Shown: piece after piece, positions 9,850 through 18,072 of the stretch
How the letters are laid out: each line of letters begins with the position of its first letter
How positions within the stretch are numbered: position 1 is the first letter of the stretch
Source of the DNA: Paraplanobispora siamensis
Lineage (GTDB): Bacteria; Actinomycetota; Actinomycetes; Streptosporangiales; Streptosporangiaceae
DNA length: 64,000 nucleotides
Direction of reading: 5' to 3'
NCBI RefSeq assembly: GCF_016863175.1
Contig: NZ_BOOJ01000028.1
Span: forward strand, 1 to 64,000
Program-made: the position numbers and the translations under genes
The notes under the pieces: model-generated
Databases searched by the model: none
What the model saw: the letters and a program-made list of their open reading frames with translations, nothing else
Told to the model about the DNA's origin: nothing

Positions 9850-10941
9850 ATGCCGGAACCCATTGAAGTACGCAAGGTGGCCATCGAGAGCGTGACCGAC
9901 GCCTCCGGGCTGGAGAAGCTCATCGACGACGGGGTGATCGAGGCGCACCGGGTGCTCGCGGTGATCGGCAAGACCGAGGGCAACGGCGGCGTGAACGACT
10001 ACACCCGCATCCTGGCCGACCGCGCCTTCCGTGAGGTGCTGGCCGCCAAGGGCCATCCGTCGCCCGAGAGCGTGCCGCTGGTGTGGTCCGGCGGCACCGA
10101 CGGCGTGCTCAGCCCGCACGCCACCGTATTCGCCACCACCGCGGACGCCGAGCCGAGCGACGAGCCGCGGCTGAGCGTCGGCATCGCGATGAGCGAGGTC
10201 ATCCTGCCCGAGGACATCGGCCGTCCCGCCATGGTGGAGAAGGTCGCCGCCGGGGTCCGCGAGGCCATGAAGGTCGCCGGCATCGACGACCCCGCCGACG
10301 TCCACTACGTCCAGACCAAGACGCCGCTGCTGACCCTGGCCACCATCAACGACGCCAAGTCCCGCGGCAAGGACGTGGTGACCGAGGACACCGGCCCGTC
10401 CATGGACATCTCCAACTCCACCACCGCGCTCGGCATCGCCGTCGCCCTCGGGGAGATCGAGATGCCTGCCGCCGAGCAGATCCACCGGGACCTGTCGCTC
10501 TACTCCTCGGTGGCGTCCTGCTCCAGCGGCGTCGAGCTCGACCGCGCCCAGATCGTGGTCGTCGGCAACGTGCGCGGCATCGGCGGGCGCTACCGCATCG
10601 GCCACTCGGTGATGAAGGACGCGCTGGACGCCGACGGCATCTGGGAGGCGATCCGCTCCAGCGGCATCGACCTGCCCGAGCGCCCGCACCCCTCCGACCT
10701 GAAGGGCCGCCTGGTCAACGTCTTCATGAAGTGCGAGGCCGACCCCTCGGGCATGGTCCGGGGCCGCCGCAACATCATGCTCGACGACTCCGACGTGCAC
10801 TGGCACCGCCAGATCAAGGCCACCGTCGGCGGCGTGGCGGCCAGTGTCACCGGCGACCCGGCGGTGTTCGTGAGCGTCGCCGCCGTGCACCAGGGCCCGA
10901 GCGGCGGCGGCCCGGTCGCCGCCATCGCCGACCTGGGCTGA
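9850..10941 (+). CDS. Cyclic-amide ring-opening hydrolase, barbiturase/cyanuric acid hydrolase family (363 aa)
   Basis: This family opens six-membered cyclic amides such as barbiturate or cyanurate. The fold is a threefold repeat of Ser-Lys pairs, and all three are visible: Lys41 (KTEGNGG) with Ser80 (SGGTDG), Lys157 (QTKTPLL) with Ser226 (SCSSGVEL), and Lys294 (MKCEADPSG) with a serine in [12 protein letters not shown]. Which substrate is used cannot be settled by eye. A GGAAGG site lies eight bases before the ATG. With arcC it forms a two-gene unit closed by a strong terminator. The pairing suggests the ring product breaks down to carbamate, which the kinase then uses. No ureidomalonase, biuret hydrolase or allophanate hydrolase gene is present here. 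Confidence 0.92.
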   Translation: MPEPIEVRKVAIESVTDASGLEKLIDDGVIEAHRVLAVIGKTEGNGGVNDYTRILADRAFREVLAAKGHPSPESVPLVWSGGTDGVLSPHATVFATTADAEPSDEPRLSVGIAMSEVILPEDIGRPAMVEKVAAGVREAMKVAGIDDPADVHYVQTKTPLLTLATINDAKSRGKDVVTEDTGPSMDISNSTTALGIAVALGEIEMPAAEQIHRDLSLYSSVASCSSGVELDRAQIVVVGNVRGIGGRYRIGHSVMKDALDADGIWEAIRSSGIDLPERPHPSDLKGRLVNVFMKCEADPSGMVRGRRNIMLDDSDVHWHRQIKATVGGVAASVTGDPAVFVSVAAVHQGPSGGGPVAAIADLG

Positions 10942-10950
10942 CCCGGATCC

Positions 10951-10989
10951 GGTACGGCGCGGCCCGTCCCCGCGCGGCCGCGCCGTACC
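10951..10989 (+). terminator. Strong hairpin after the arcC-hydrolase unit
   Basis: Arms GGTACGGCGCGGCC (10951-10964) and GGCCGCGCCGTACC (10976-10989) are perfectly complementary over 14 bp with an 11-base loop. A further partial match (GGATC/GATCC) extends the stem outward. It starts ten bases after the hydrolase stop codon. Confidence 0.8.
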
Positions 10990-11016
10990 CGATCCCGCGG
11001 TCACTTCCTCCCGGGG

Positions 11017-11157
11017 TCACCTCGACACCACGTAGACGACCACGAGGGTGGCCAGGAGGCAGGCGACCTCGATCGCGCAGCGGGCCGTCCACGCCACCCG
11101 CGACTCCCAGGCCTCCGCCGGATCTGCGGCCTCCGTGCCGATCTCCTTCGTCCTCAT
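11017..11157 (-). CDS. Small single-span membrane protein (46 aa)
   Basis: Not recognised as a family. A hydrophilic N terminus (MRTKEIGTEA) is followed by one hydrophobic segment of about 17 residues (EVACLLATLVVVYVVS) ending close to the C terminus, so it would be a tail-anchored or single-span inner membrane peptide. The ATG at 11157 has a GGAAGGGA stretch about nine bases upstream. A longer in-frame reading upstream is low complexity and unlikely. It stands alone between two terminator- or repeat-rich gaps. Confidence 0.5.
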   Translation of the reverse strand: MRTKEIGTEAADPAEAWESRVAWTARCAIEVACLLATLVVVYVVSR

Positions 11158-11290
11158 CGGACCCGTCCCTTCCGCTCGACGGAAGCATCCTGGTCCGCCC
11201 GCCGACCCGGCCGCATGGGTCCGGTGTCCCGTCTTTCCCGGGACACCGGACCCCGCGTGCCGGAGAACCGGGACTCCCGCACGGCGCGGT

Positions 11291-11356
11291 CCGCCCCCGG
11301 GGTCCGGGCTCACCGCCCCCGGGGTCCGGGCTCACCGCCCCCGGGGTCCGGGCTCA
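11291..11356 (+). repeat. 22-bp tandem repeat, three perfect copies
   Basis: Three exact 22-bp units (11291-11312, 11313-11334, 11335-11356), each containing CCCCGGGGTCCGGG, lie in the gap just after the 3' end of the minus-strand UvrA-like gene. Each unit holds a small self-complementary core (CCCCGGGG), so the array may fold. A degenerate fourth unit begins at 11357. Confidence 0.92.
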
Positions 11357-11375
11357 CCGCCTCCGGCCGGGCGCG

Positions 11376-13868
11376 TCAGCAGCCTCCGGGCCGATCGGCC
11401 GCGCCGAGCCGGAGCCGCCGCAGGTACGGCGCGGTGGGCCCGGTCCCGCGGGCGACCCGCGCGGGAACGCCCTCGTTGATGATCCGGCCGCCGGCCGCCC
11501 CGGCTCCGGGGCCCATGTCGATGATCCAGTCCGCGCAGCCCGCCGCGTGGACGTCGTGTTCGGCGATCACCACGGTGTGCCCGCGCTCCAGCAGCAGGTC
11601 CAGGGTCCGCATCAGCCGCTGGGCGTCGTCCGGGTGCAGCCCGGTGATCGGCTCGTCGAGGACGACGAGACCCGGATCGCGGCCCCGGCGGCCGCGGAGT
11701 GCGGCCCTGGCCAGCTTCAGCCGCTGGGCCTCCCCGCCGGACAGCGCCGTGCCGCTCTCGCCGAGCGTGAGATAGCCCAGGCCCACGTCCACCATGGCCC
11801 CCAGGAGCGCGGCGAGCGGTTCGGGCCCGTCGAACACCTCGGCGGCCTCGGCCACGGTGCTCGCCAGCACCTCGTCGACGGCCAGCCCGCGGTACGTCAC
11901 CGCCAGGACGTCCGGGCCGTACCGGCGGCCGTCGCAGGCCTGGCAGGTGAGATAGGTGTCGCCGAGGAACTCCAGGTCCATCTTGATCCGGCCGAGGCCC
12001 TGACAGGTCTCGCATCTCCCGCCCGGCGAGTTGAAGGAGAACGCCGAGGCGTTCCCCAGCCCGCTGGCCTGGCCGGTGTCGGCGAACAGCTGCCGGATCA
12101 GGTCGAAGGCCTTGGTGTAGGTGCCCGGGCAGGAGCGGGGCGTGCGGCCGATCGGGGTCTGGTCCACCACGCTCACCCAGCGCAGGCCGGCCAGCCCGGA
12201 GATCCTCTCCACCGTGACCGGCGGCTTCCCGGCCAGCGCGGCGGCCACCGAGTCGGCCAGGATCGGGTTGAGCACGCTGCTCTTGCCGCTGCCGCTGATC
12301 CCGGTCAGGCAGGTGAGCCGGTTCAGCGGGATCCGGATCTCGCGGGCCGTGACGTTGTGCGCCGCCGCGTCGTGCAGCACCAGCCAGCCGGCGGCGTCGT
12401 CGGGCGCCCGCTCGGCCCGTCGCAGCCGGTAGTGCGGGCTGCTCAGATAGCGGCCGGTCACCGATCGCGGGTGCCGGGCGATCTCGCCGGGCGGCCCGGT
12501 CGCGATCAGTCGGCCGCCGTCCCGGCCGCCTCCGGGGCCGAGGTCGACGACCCAGTCGGCGCGGGCGATCAGGTCGGGGTCGTGCTCCACGAGCAGGACC
12601 GTGTTCCCCGCGTCGCGCAGTTCGCGCAGGAGCTCGAACAGGTGGTCCTTGTCGGCCGGGTGCAGACCCGCGCCGGGTTCGTCGAAGACGTAGGTGAGCC
12701 CGGTCAGGGCCGTGCTGATCTGCGCCGACAGGCGGGCCCGCTGCAGTTCGCCGCCGGACAGCGTCGGCGCGGTGCGCGACAGCTCCAGGTGCGCCAGGCC
12801 GAGCCGGATGAGCAGGTCCAGCCGGTCGCGCAGCTCGGGCACCAGGACGTGGCCGACCTCGCGCTGGGCCTCGTTGAGCCCGGCGCCGACGGCGTCGATC
12901 CAGTCCCGGACCTCGCGCACCCGGCTGCGGACGACGTCGCGGAAGGTCCTGTCCAGCAGCGTGACGGTCCGCGCGATCTCGCCGAGCCCGGTGCCGCCGC
13001 AGGCCGGGCATTCCCGCCTGCGCAGGAACGGCACGTAGACCTGCTTGGTCTCGTCGCCGGCCGCGGCGTAGAACCGCTCGATCTCGGCGACGGCGCCGTC
13101 GAGCGCCCGCCGGGTCCGGTAGGTCAGCTCGGTGTGCTTCCTGTCGTTCCTGCCGGTGACGACGAGGTCGATCTGCTCGCCGCCGGTGCCGTGCAGGACC
13201 GCCCGCCGGAAACCCTCCGGCTGGTCCCGCCAGGGTCGCGCCAGGTCGGTGCCGTGGTGCTCGGCCAGCGAGGGGAGGAACGCGGCCTCGTTCGACTGGT
13301 TCCGGCCGAACCAGGGCGACTCCGTCAGGGGGAGATCCGGCCGGGGCACGATGAGGTCCGGGTCGGCCTCGGCGATCTCGCGCGCCCCGACGCACGTCCA
13401 GCAGATGCCGTCCCGGGCCTGGGGGTCGAACTGGGCGGGGTGCAGCGGGCCGGTCCACGTGCGCCCGGTCGCCAGCGGGGCGAGCCGGGCGAACACCAGC
13501 CCCAGGTACGCCTCCACTCCGGTCAGGGTGCCGAGCGTCGAGTTCGGGTTGCGGCCGGCGTTGCGCTGGTCGACGGCGAGAGTCGCGGTCAGGCCCCGGA
13601 CGCGGTCGACGCGGGGCCGGTCGCGCGGGGTGAGGAACTTGCGGACGTACGGATCGAAGCCCTCCACGTACCGCAGTTGCGCCTCGGCGTGGAGGGTGTC
13701 GATGACCAGCGAGCTCTTGCCGCTGCCGCTGACGCCGGTGAAGGCGACGACGGCCCGGTGCGGGATCCGCACGTCGACGCCGCGCAGATTGTGGGTGCGC
13801 ACGCCGGTCGCCTCGATGCAGTCCGGTGAGGGGCCGGCCGGCCCCGTCCCGGCCGCCGTGACCTTCAT
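11376..13868 (-). CDS. UvrA2-type ABC protein, excinuclease-A-like (830 aa)
   Basis: A soluble double-ABC protein related to UvrA but shorter than UvrA1 (about 950 aa). Both ATP sites are intact: Walker A GVSGSGKSS and GISGSGKSS, signatures LSGGELQRA and LSGGEAQRL, Walker B VFDEPGAGL and VLDEPITGL. Zinc-binding cysteines remain (CPACGGTG; CETCQGLG with CQACDG). UvrA2/DrrC-type members are linked to resistance against DNA-binding drugs rather than general repair, and often sit next to a PadR gene, as here. I start at the ATG at 13868, which has GGAGGG four bases upstream; an ATG at 13886 overlaps the regulator. It is cotranscribed with the PadR gene, 14 bp after its stop. Confidence 0.92.
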   Translation of the reverse strand: MKVTAAGTGPAGPSPDCIEATGVRTHNLRGVDVRIPHRAVVAFTGVSGSGKSSLVIDTLHAEAQLRYVEGFDPYVRKFLTPRDRPRVDRVRGLTATLAVDQRNAGRNPNSTLGTLTGVEAYLGLVFARLAPLATGRTWTGPLHPAQFDPQARDGICWTCVGAREIAEADPDLIVPRPDLPLTESPWFGRNQSNEAAFLPSLAEHHGTDLARPWRDQPEGFRRAVLHGTGGEQIDLVVTGRNDRKHTELTYRTRRALDGAVAEIERFYAAAGDETKQVYVPFLRRRECPACGGTGLGEIARTVTLLDRTFRDVVRSRVREVRDWIDAVGAGLNEAQREVGHVLVPELRDRLDLLIRLGLAHLELSRTAPTLSGGELQRARLSAQISTALTGLTYVFDEPGAGLHPADKDHLFELLRELRDAGNTVLLVEHDPDLIARADWVVDLGPGGGRDGGRLIATGPPGEIARHPRSVTGRYLSSPHYRLRRAERAPDDAAGWLVLHDAAAHNVTAREIRIPLNRLTCLTGISGSGKSSVLNPILADSVAAALAGKPPVTVERISGLAGLRWVSVVDQTPIGRTPRSCPGTYTKAFDLIRQLFADTGQASGLGNASAFSFNSPGGRCETCQGLGRIKMDLEFLGDTYLTCQACDGRRYGPDVLAVTYRGLAVDEVLASTVAEAAEVFDGPEPLAALLGAMVDVGLGYLTLGESGTALSGGEAQRLKLARAALRGRRGRDPGLVVLDEPITGLHPDDAQRLMRTLDLLLERGHTVVIAEHDVHAAGCADWIIDMGPGAGAAGGRIINEGVPARVARGTGPTAPYLRRLRLGAADRPGGC

Positions 13869-13882
13869 CGACCCTCCGCCCT

Positions 13883-14530
13883 TCATCCGACCTCCGTCTC
13901 CTGCGGTTCCGGTCCGGTCTCCTCACCGGCGCGGACCCAGCCGTTCCCCGGCTCGGGCCAGGCCAGCCGGCCCGTCTCGATGTCGCCGGCGATCTCCTCG
14001 ATCCAGGCCAGTTCGGCCTCCTGCATCCGCACCGCGTACTCGGCCTCCACCACGAACAGGCGCGGCACCTCGCCCGCGCGCAGCACCTCGCGGTGCTCCC
14101 GCCGGAGCTCCTCCAGCGACGCGCGCACCTGGCCGGCCCGCTCCCGCAACGCCGCCACGGCGCCGTCCGGCCCGAGCGCGCCGAGATAGCTGACCGCCGA
14201 CAGGAACTTCGGATACTCCTCCGCCGGGACGCGGACCAGTTCGTCCACCCAGCGCACGAACTGCTCCCGCCCCAGGGCGGTGTACCGGTAGACGGTCCGC
14301 TCGGGCCGGGCGCCGACCCGGACCGTCTCGAGCGACTCGATCCATCCGGCGCGCTCCAGCGCCCGCACGACGTCGTACAGGGACCCGGTGGTCAGCTTGA
14401 AGACCCGGTCCAGGCCACGTTCCCGCAGGGTCGCGGCCATGGCGTGCGGATGCATGGGCGACTCCATCAACAGGCCGACGACCGCCAGACCCAGCGGGTT
14501 GGACACCGCGCGGCCGGTACGAGGACTCAA
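13883..14530 (-). CDS. PadR-family transcriptional regulator (215 aa)
   Basis: An N-terminal winged helix of the PadR type is clear (PLGLAVVGLLMESPMHPHAMA, TTGSLYDVVRALERAGWIE, followed by a YRYTALGREQF wing). The C-terminal half is helical and Arg/Glu-rich (about residues 110-190), as in the PadR dimerisation domain. I choose the TTG at 14530, because AGGAGG lies eight bases upstream. An ATG at 14566 would place coding sequence over the promoter and operator described separately. It leads a two-gene unit with the UvrA2-like gene and is probably its ligand-responsive repressor and its own. Confidence 0.9.
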   Translation of the reverse strand: MSPRTGRAVSNPLGLAVVGLLMESPMHPHAMAATLRERGLDRVFKLTTGSLYDVVRALERAGWIESLETVRVGARPERTVYRYTALGREQFVRWVDELVRVPAEEYPKFLSAVSYLGALGPDGAVAALRERAGQVRASLEELRREHREVLRAGEVPRLFVVEAEYAVRMQEAELAWIEEIAGDIETGRLAWPEPGNGWVRAGEETGPEPQETEVG

Positions 14531-14546
14531 TTGCTCGCCTCCTATC

Positions 14547-14586
14547 ACTCGGATCCGAGTATTCATGCGCGACGGGCGTCGGTCAA
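14547..14586 (-). promoter_or_regulatory. Promoter with overlapping 14-bp palindromic operator for the PadR-UvrA2 unit
   Basis: On the minus strand a -35 TTGACC (14586-14581) and a -10 AATACT (14563-14558) are exactly 17 bp apart, with TG one base before the -10. The perfect palindrome ACTCGGATCCGAGT (14547-14560) overlaps the end of the -10 and the expected transcription start. It ends nine bases before the AGGAGG ribosome site. A repressor bound there would block initiation. Confidence 0.72.
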
Positions 14587-14640
14587 GATTGACGACGGCG
14601 CGTGCTCCACCGCGCGTTCTCCCCGGTAGGCTCCCGATTC

Positions 14641-15207
14641 GTGCCGAGCATTCCCCAGCCCCTGGTCCCCGACGACCACGGCGGAGCCGACGCCGCCGTG
14701 GCCTCCGCGCTGGCCGCCTACGCCGCCGGTACGGCCGGCGCCGCCGAGGTGGTCTCCGCGCTGAGCGGCGCCCGGCTGCTGGTCCCGGTGGTGGCGCTGC
14801 TGACCTCCTCCGAGGTCGGCGAGCACGGGCTCCGGCAGGAGAAGGAGAGCGAGATGGCCCTGCCGAAGCTCGTCGGCAAGGACGGCCGCGAGGCGGTGCT
14901 CGCCTTCACCGGGGTCGAGTCGCTCAAGCTCTGGCGCCCCGACGCCCGGCCGATCCAGGCCACCGTCCCGCAGGTCTGCCAGGCAGCCGTGCACGAGAAC
15001 GCGGCCGCGGTGGTGGTCGACGTGGCCGGACCGGTGTCGTTCGTGATCGAGGGCGGCGTGCTGGCGGCCTTCGCCGCGGTGGAGTCGGGAACCCTCGACC
15101 GGCTGGAGGCCGAGGGCTCCGGAGAGGTCACCGTGGCGAAGATGGCAGGGGCCGCTGAGGCCCCCAGGCGTCGGCGGTTCGGTTGGCGACGGCGTGGACG
15201 AGGTTGA
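14641..15207 (+). CDS. SseB-family protein (188 aa)
   Basis: Resembles the SseB N-terminal domain proteins of actinomycetes: ARLLVPVVALL, a GREAVLAFTGVESLKLW block and AVVVDVAGPVSFVIEGG are typical. Function is poorly known; members are cytosolic. It starts at the GTG at 14641, eight bases after a TAGGCT -10 (14627-14632), with no ribosome site, so a leaderless transcript is likely. The basic tail (RRRRFGWRRRGRG) lies in an 80-bp convergent overlap with the antiporter gene, so the two 3' ends are mutually antisense. Confidence 0.82.
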   Translation: MPSIPQPLVPDDHGGADAAVASALAAYAAGTAGAAEVVSALSGARLLVPVVALLTSSEVGEHGLRQEKESEMALPKLVGKDGREAVLAFTGVESLKLWRPDARPIQATVPQVCQAAVHENAAAVVVDVAGPVSFVIEGGVLAAFAAVESGTLDRLEAEGSGEVTVAKMAGAAEAPRRRRFGWRRRGRG

Positions 15208-16147
15208 TCGTCAGGATCGCCGGGGCGATCACGGCGACGAAGCCGCCGAAGTCGCGCTCGAAGACCAGGGCGAGGATCACCGCGGTGACCCCGTTCTGCT
15301 GGGCCAGGCCGAGATGGACCCGGTCGATCACCGGCAGGCCGTGGGTGAGGACCAGTGCCGCGAGCATCTGGGCGGCGAAGGCGGCCAGCCCGAGCAGGAC
15401 GCCCATGCCCATGTTCGCCCCGCCCACCAGCAGCAGTCCCATCAGGAACGCCGACAGCGCGAACGCCACGCTCACCGCGCGGGTCAGCCAGCGTGAGTCC
15501 GGCACCCGGAGATAGAGTCCGGCGGTCGCCAGGCCGAGCATCAGGGAGCTCCAGGCGGCCGAGACGACCGCGGTGGCCGCCGCCACGTAGCTCAGCACCG
15601 GCGGGGCGTTCCTGATCAGCCGCCACACCAGGTAGGCGACCAGCGCGAACAGGGCGTTCAACCCGAGATCGGCGAAGTAGGCCGCCGACAGCCCGCCGCC
15701 GTCCGAACCGCTCACCAGCGCCGCCGCGTACACCGCCAGGATGATCGTCACCGGGTCGTCGAAGGAGGACCAGGCCCCCAGGATCGTCTTGGCCCGGGCC
15801 GACAGCCGGTCGTCCCGCATCACGGTGGCGACCGAGAGCGGGTCGATCTGGGCGACCACCACCGCCATGATCAGGGCGCGCGGGTCACCCGAGACCAGGT
15901 AGACGACCCCGGCGATGAACGCGGTCTTCAGGATCACCCCGACGGTCACCGCGAGCACGATCAGCCGGGTGTGCTCCCGGGCCTCGGCGCGGTCGATCCC
16001 GTGCGTGCTTCCGTACAGGCCGATGGCCAGCAGCAGGGTGCTGAACAGGACGTAGACGGAGGAGTTCTCCAGTCCGCTCACCCCGCCCGCCTCGGCGGCG
16101 AGCCAGCCGAGGCCGACGACGACGATCAGGAGCCCGATTCGGGCCAA
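15128..16147 (-). CDS. Monovalent cation:proton antiporter-like membrane protein (339 aa)
   Basis: About ten hydrophobic segments span the whole protein. VAQIDPLSVATV resembles the ion-site region of CPA-type antiporters, and GLAQQNGVTAVILAL resembles a late conserved helix. It probably exchanges Na+ or K+ for protons, but it is short for the family (often 390 or more), so assignment is to superfamily. I choose the TTG at 16147: GAGGAG lies six bases before it, inside the end of the upstream gene, giving a 22-bp overlap and likely coupled translation. The 3' end overlaps the SseB-like gene by 80 bp. Confidence 0.78.
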   Translation of the reverse strand: MARIGLLIVVVGLGWLAAEAGGVSGLENSSVYVLFSTLLLAIGLYGSTHGIDRAEAREHTRLIVLAVTVGVILKTAFIAGVVYLVSGDPRALIMAVVVAQIDPLSVATVMRDDRLSARAKTILGAWSSFDDPVTIILAVYAAALVSGSDGGGLSAAYFADLGLNALFALVAYLVWRLIRNAPPVLSYVAAATAVVSAAWSSLMLGLATAGLYLRVPDSRWLTRAVSVAFALSAFLMGLLLVGGANMGMGVLLGLAAFAAQMLAALVLTHGLPVIDRVHLGLAQQNGVTAVILALVFERDFGGFVAVIAPAILTINLVHAVANRTADAWGPQRPLPSSPR

Positions 16148-17118
16148 GGCTCGCTCCTCGGAACGGATCGCAGATGGCCTCCGGTGTCCCGGGGGCGCTC
16201 TCTCTGGTTGATGGGGGGAAGGGTGAAGTGGCCGCGGATCGTGTCCACCAGTCTCGCCATCTTGTCGTCGGCGACGTCCACCTTGCGCTGGTCGAGCGTC
16301 ACCCCGATCAGATAGCGGGTCTCGTCGATCCAGTAGAAGTACAGCGCGCCGCGCTCGACGTCGAGGACGGTGCGGATGAGGATGCCGCCCTCGATCCGCC
16401 GGAACTGCCGGTTGAGCCGCCCGGTGAGCCAGTTGAGCTGGTGGCCGGCCTTCAGGTAGAGCTCCCGGCGCTGCTCCTGGTCGGTCTCGTGGAAGAAGTG
16501 CGCCAGGTCGGCGTCGTCGAGCACGTCGGTGTAGAAGCAGCAGCGCCCGTCGGCGTAGTAGGCCACGAAGTGCAGGTCGTCCTGGTCGAGCATGGCGACG
16601 CAGCTGCCGACCGACTTCTCCACCGACGGGCCGATGCCCGGCATGGTGCGGATCAGGATCTCCGACTCGCCGATCACCTTCCGCTTGGTGGCGGTGGGCA
16701 CCGGGCCCATCCCGGCCTCCATGTACGGAAGGTAGAGGCCCCTGCCGTACTGGATGAGCAGGTAGACACCGGTCGCGAAGGCGAACGCGCTCACACCGGC
16801 GGTGATCAGACCGTGCACCTCGCCGGGGACGCCGCCGTGCCACAGGACCGGGCCGAACGCGGCGACGAAACCGAGCACCCCCTCGCCCGCCGCGGTGACC
16901 GTCAGCGCGACCACCATCAGCACCGGGAGCCGGGCCCGGATCCGCCCGATCACCGTCGCGGTCAGCGCGAGGGACAGGATCACCACGACGACCGTGACGG
17001 CGCGGGAGACGTTGTACTCCTCGCCCTCGATGTACCAGGCCAGGATCTCCAGCAGCACCGGCAGCAGGACCAGGGACGCGATCACCGCCGGCAGCCGGGC
17101 GAAGCGGTCCCTGTCCAC
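16126..17118 (-). CDS. Membrane protein with four N-terminal helices and a soluble C-terminal domain (330 aa)
   Basis: Not recognised. Four hydrophobic segments lie between about residues 8 and 130. A soluble domain of roughly 190 residues follows (GIGPSVEKSVGSCVAMLD, HFVAYYADGRCCFYTDV, LDVERGALYFYWIDETRYLIGV). Its GTG start at 17118 has GAGGAGGG about eight bases upstream. It overlaps and probably drives the antiporter-like gene, so a role in regulating ion exchange is a reasonable guess from context only. Confidence 0.75.
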   Translation of the reverse strand: MDRDRFARLPAVIASLVLLPVLLEILAWYIEGEEYNVSRAVTVVVVILSLALTATVIGRIRARLPVLMVVALTVTAAGEGVLGFVAAFGPVLWHGGVPGEVHGLITAGVSAFAFATGVYLLIQYGRGLYLPYMEAGMGPVPTATKRKVIGESEILIRTMPGIGPSVEKSVGSCVAMLDQDDLHFVAYYADGRCCFYTDVLDDADLAHFFHETDQEQRRELYLKAGHQLNWLTGRLNRQFRRIEGGILIRTVLDVERGALYFYWIDETRYLIGVTLDQRKVDVADDKMARLVDTIRGHFTLPPINQRERPRDTGGHLRSVPRSEPWPESGS

Positions 17119-17252
17119 GCGTTCGGCCCTCCTCGGTCGACGTAGTCCTCAGCGTTCGTGATCGGCTTCCGGTCCGTCAATGACTTCGGAGGTCATACAG
17201 GCTTCCCGGACCGGGGCCGGGCGCCCGGCGGACACGGGGGGCGGGGCCGGGC

Positions 17253-17264
17253 TATGGTCGGTCG
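17253..17264 (+). promoter_or_regulatory. -10 element for a leaderless prepilin peptidase transcript
   Basis: TATGGT at 17253-17258 sits six bases before the GTG at 17265. No ribosome site is present, which fits transcription starting at the start codon. Confidence 0.5.
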
Positions 17265-18017
17265 GTGGCCCTCCTCCCCGTCGCGGCGGCCCTCGCCGGG
17301 CTGCTGATCGGCCTTTTCTCGCGCGCCCTGGTGGTACGCCACTCCGCGGCCGAGGGGGACTCGCTCCGGTACGGGTGCCCGTCCTGTACGGCGCTGCTGC
17401 TCGGGGCGCTCGTCTGGAAGGCCGTGACGGGGGACGCCTCACCGGGCAGCGCTTCATCGGGGGACGCCGCGCCGGTGGCGGGCGGGCCCCTGCCCGGCGT
17501 CGCGTGGGCCGTGGGGCCCGGAGAACCCGGTGATCCCGCCGGGTGGGCCCCGTACCTGGCCGAGCTCGCGGAGCTGCTCGCCTTCTGCTGGCTGGCCGTG
17601 CTCTGCGTCGTGCTCGCCTTCGTCGACCTGGCCGTGCGGCGGCTGCCCGACCGGTTCACCCTCGCCGCCGGACTGGGCACCGGGGGACTGCTGACGGTCG
17701 CCGCCGCGGCCGGGGGACGCTGGGGGGACCTACTCGGGGCGGGACTGGGCGGACTCGCGCTGGCGGGCTTCTATCTGCTGCTCTTCCTGGTCAACCCGGC
17801 CGGGATGGGCCTGGGCGACGTCAAGCTCGCGGCGGTGCTGGGGACGGCGCTGGGCTGGCTGGGGTGGAACGCCCTGGTCGCCGGGGCGTTCCTCGGCTTC
17901 CTGGCGGGCGCCCTCTACGGGGTGGCGCTGATCGTCCTGCGCCGGGGGAGCCGCAAGAGCGAGTTCCCCTTCGGCCCCTTCATGATCATCGGCGCCTTCG
18001 CCGCCGTCCTCTTCTGA
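17265..18017 (+). CDS. Prepilin peptidase, A24 family (250 aa)
   Basis: An integral membrane aspartic peptidase that cleaves leader peptides of type IV pilin-like or Flp/Tad pilins. Two catalytic aspartates are visible in the family contexts FVDLAVRRLPD and GLGDVKLAA, and the rest is hydrophobic helices. The N-terminal methylase cysteine box of long members is absent or degenerate (one GCPSC motif near residue 38). Between them lies a Gly/Pro/Ala-rich loop at about residues 56-92. The GTG at 17265 is probably leaderless. No pilus genes are nearby, so the substrate is unknown. Confidence 0.85.
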   Translation: MALLPVAAALAGLLIGLFSRALVVRHSAAEGDSLRYGCPSCTALLLGALVWKAVTGDASPGSASSGDAAPVAGGPLPGVAWAVGPGEPGDPAGWAPYLAELAELLAFCWLAVLCVVLAFVDLAVRRLPDRFTLAAGLGTGGLLTVAAAAGGRWGDLLGAGLGGLALAGFYLLLFLVNPAGMGLGDVKLAAVLGTALGWLGWNALVAGAFLGFLAGALYGVALIVLRRGSRKSEFPFGPFMIIGAFAAVLF

Positions 18018-18072
18018 GCGATCCCGTATAGCGTGGCCGCCGCGACGCCGTCACCCGAGGAAGACCGCCATC

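Noticed and set aside
10083-13829. Very long plus-strand open frame crossing the hydrolase and the UvrA2-like gene
   Set aside because: It reads antisense to the UvrA2-like gene and out of frame with the hydrolase, with low-complexity Arg/Pro/Ala translation and no homology pattern.
11332-13926. Second long minus-strand frame over the UvrA2-like gene
   Set aside because: Frame-shifted shadow of the ABC protein; no Walker motifs are preserved.
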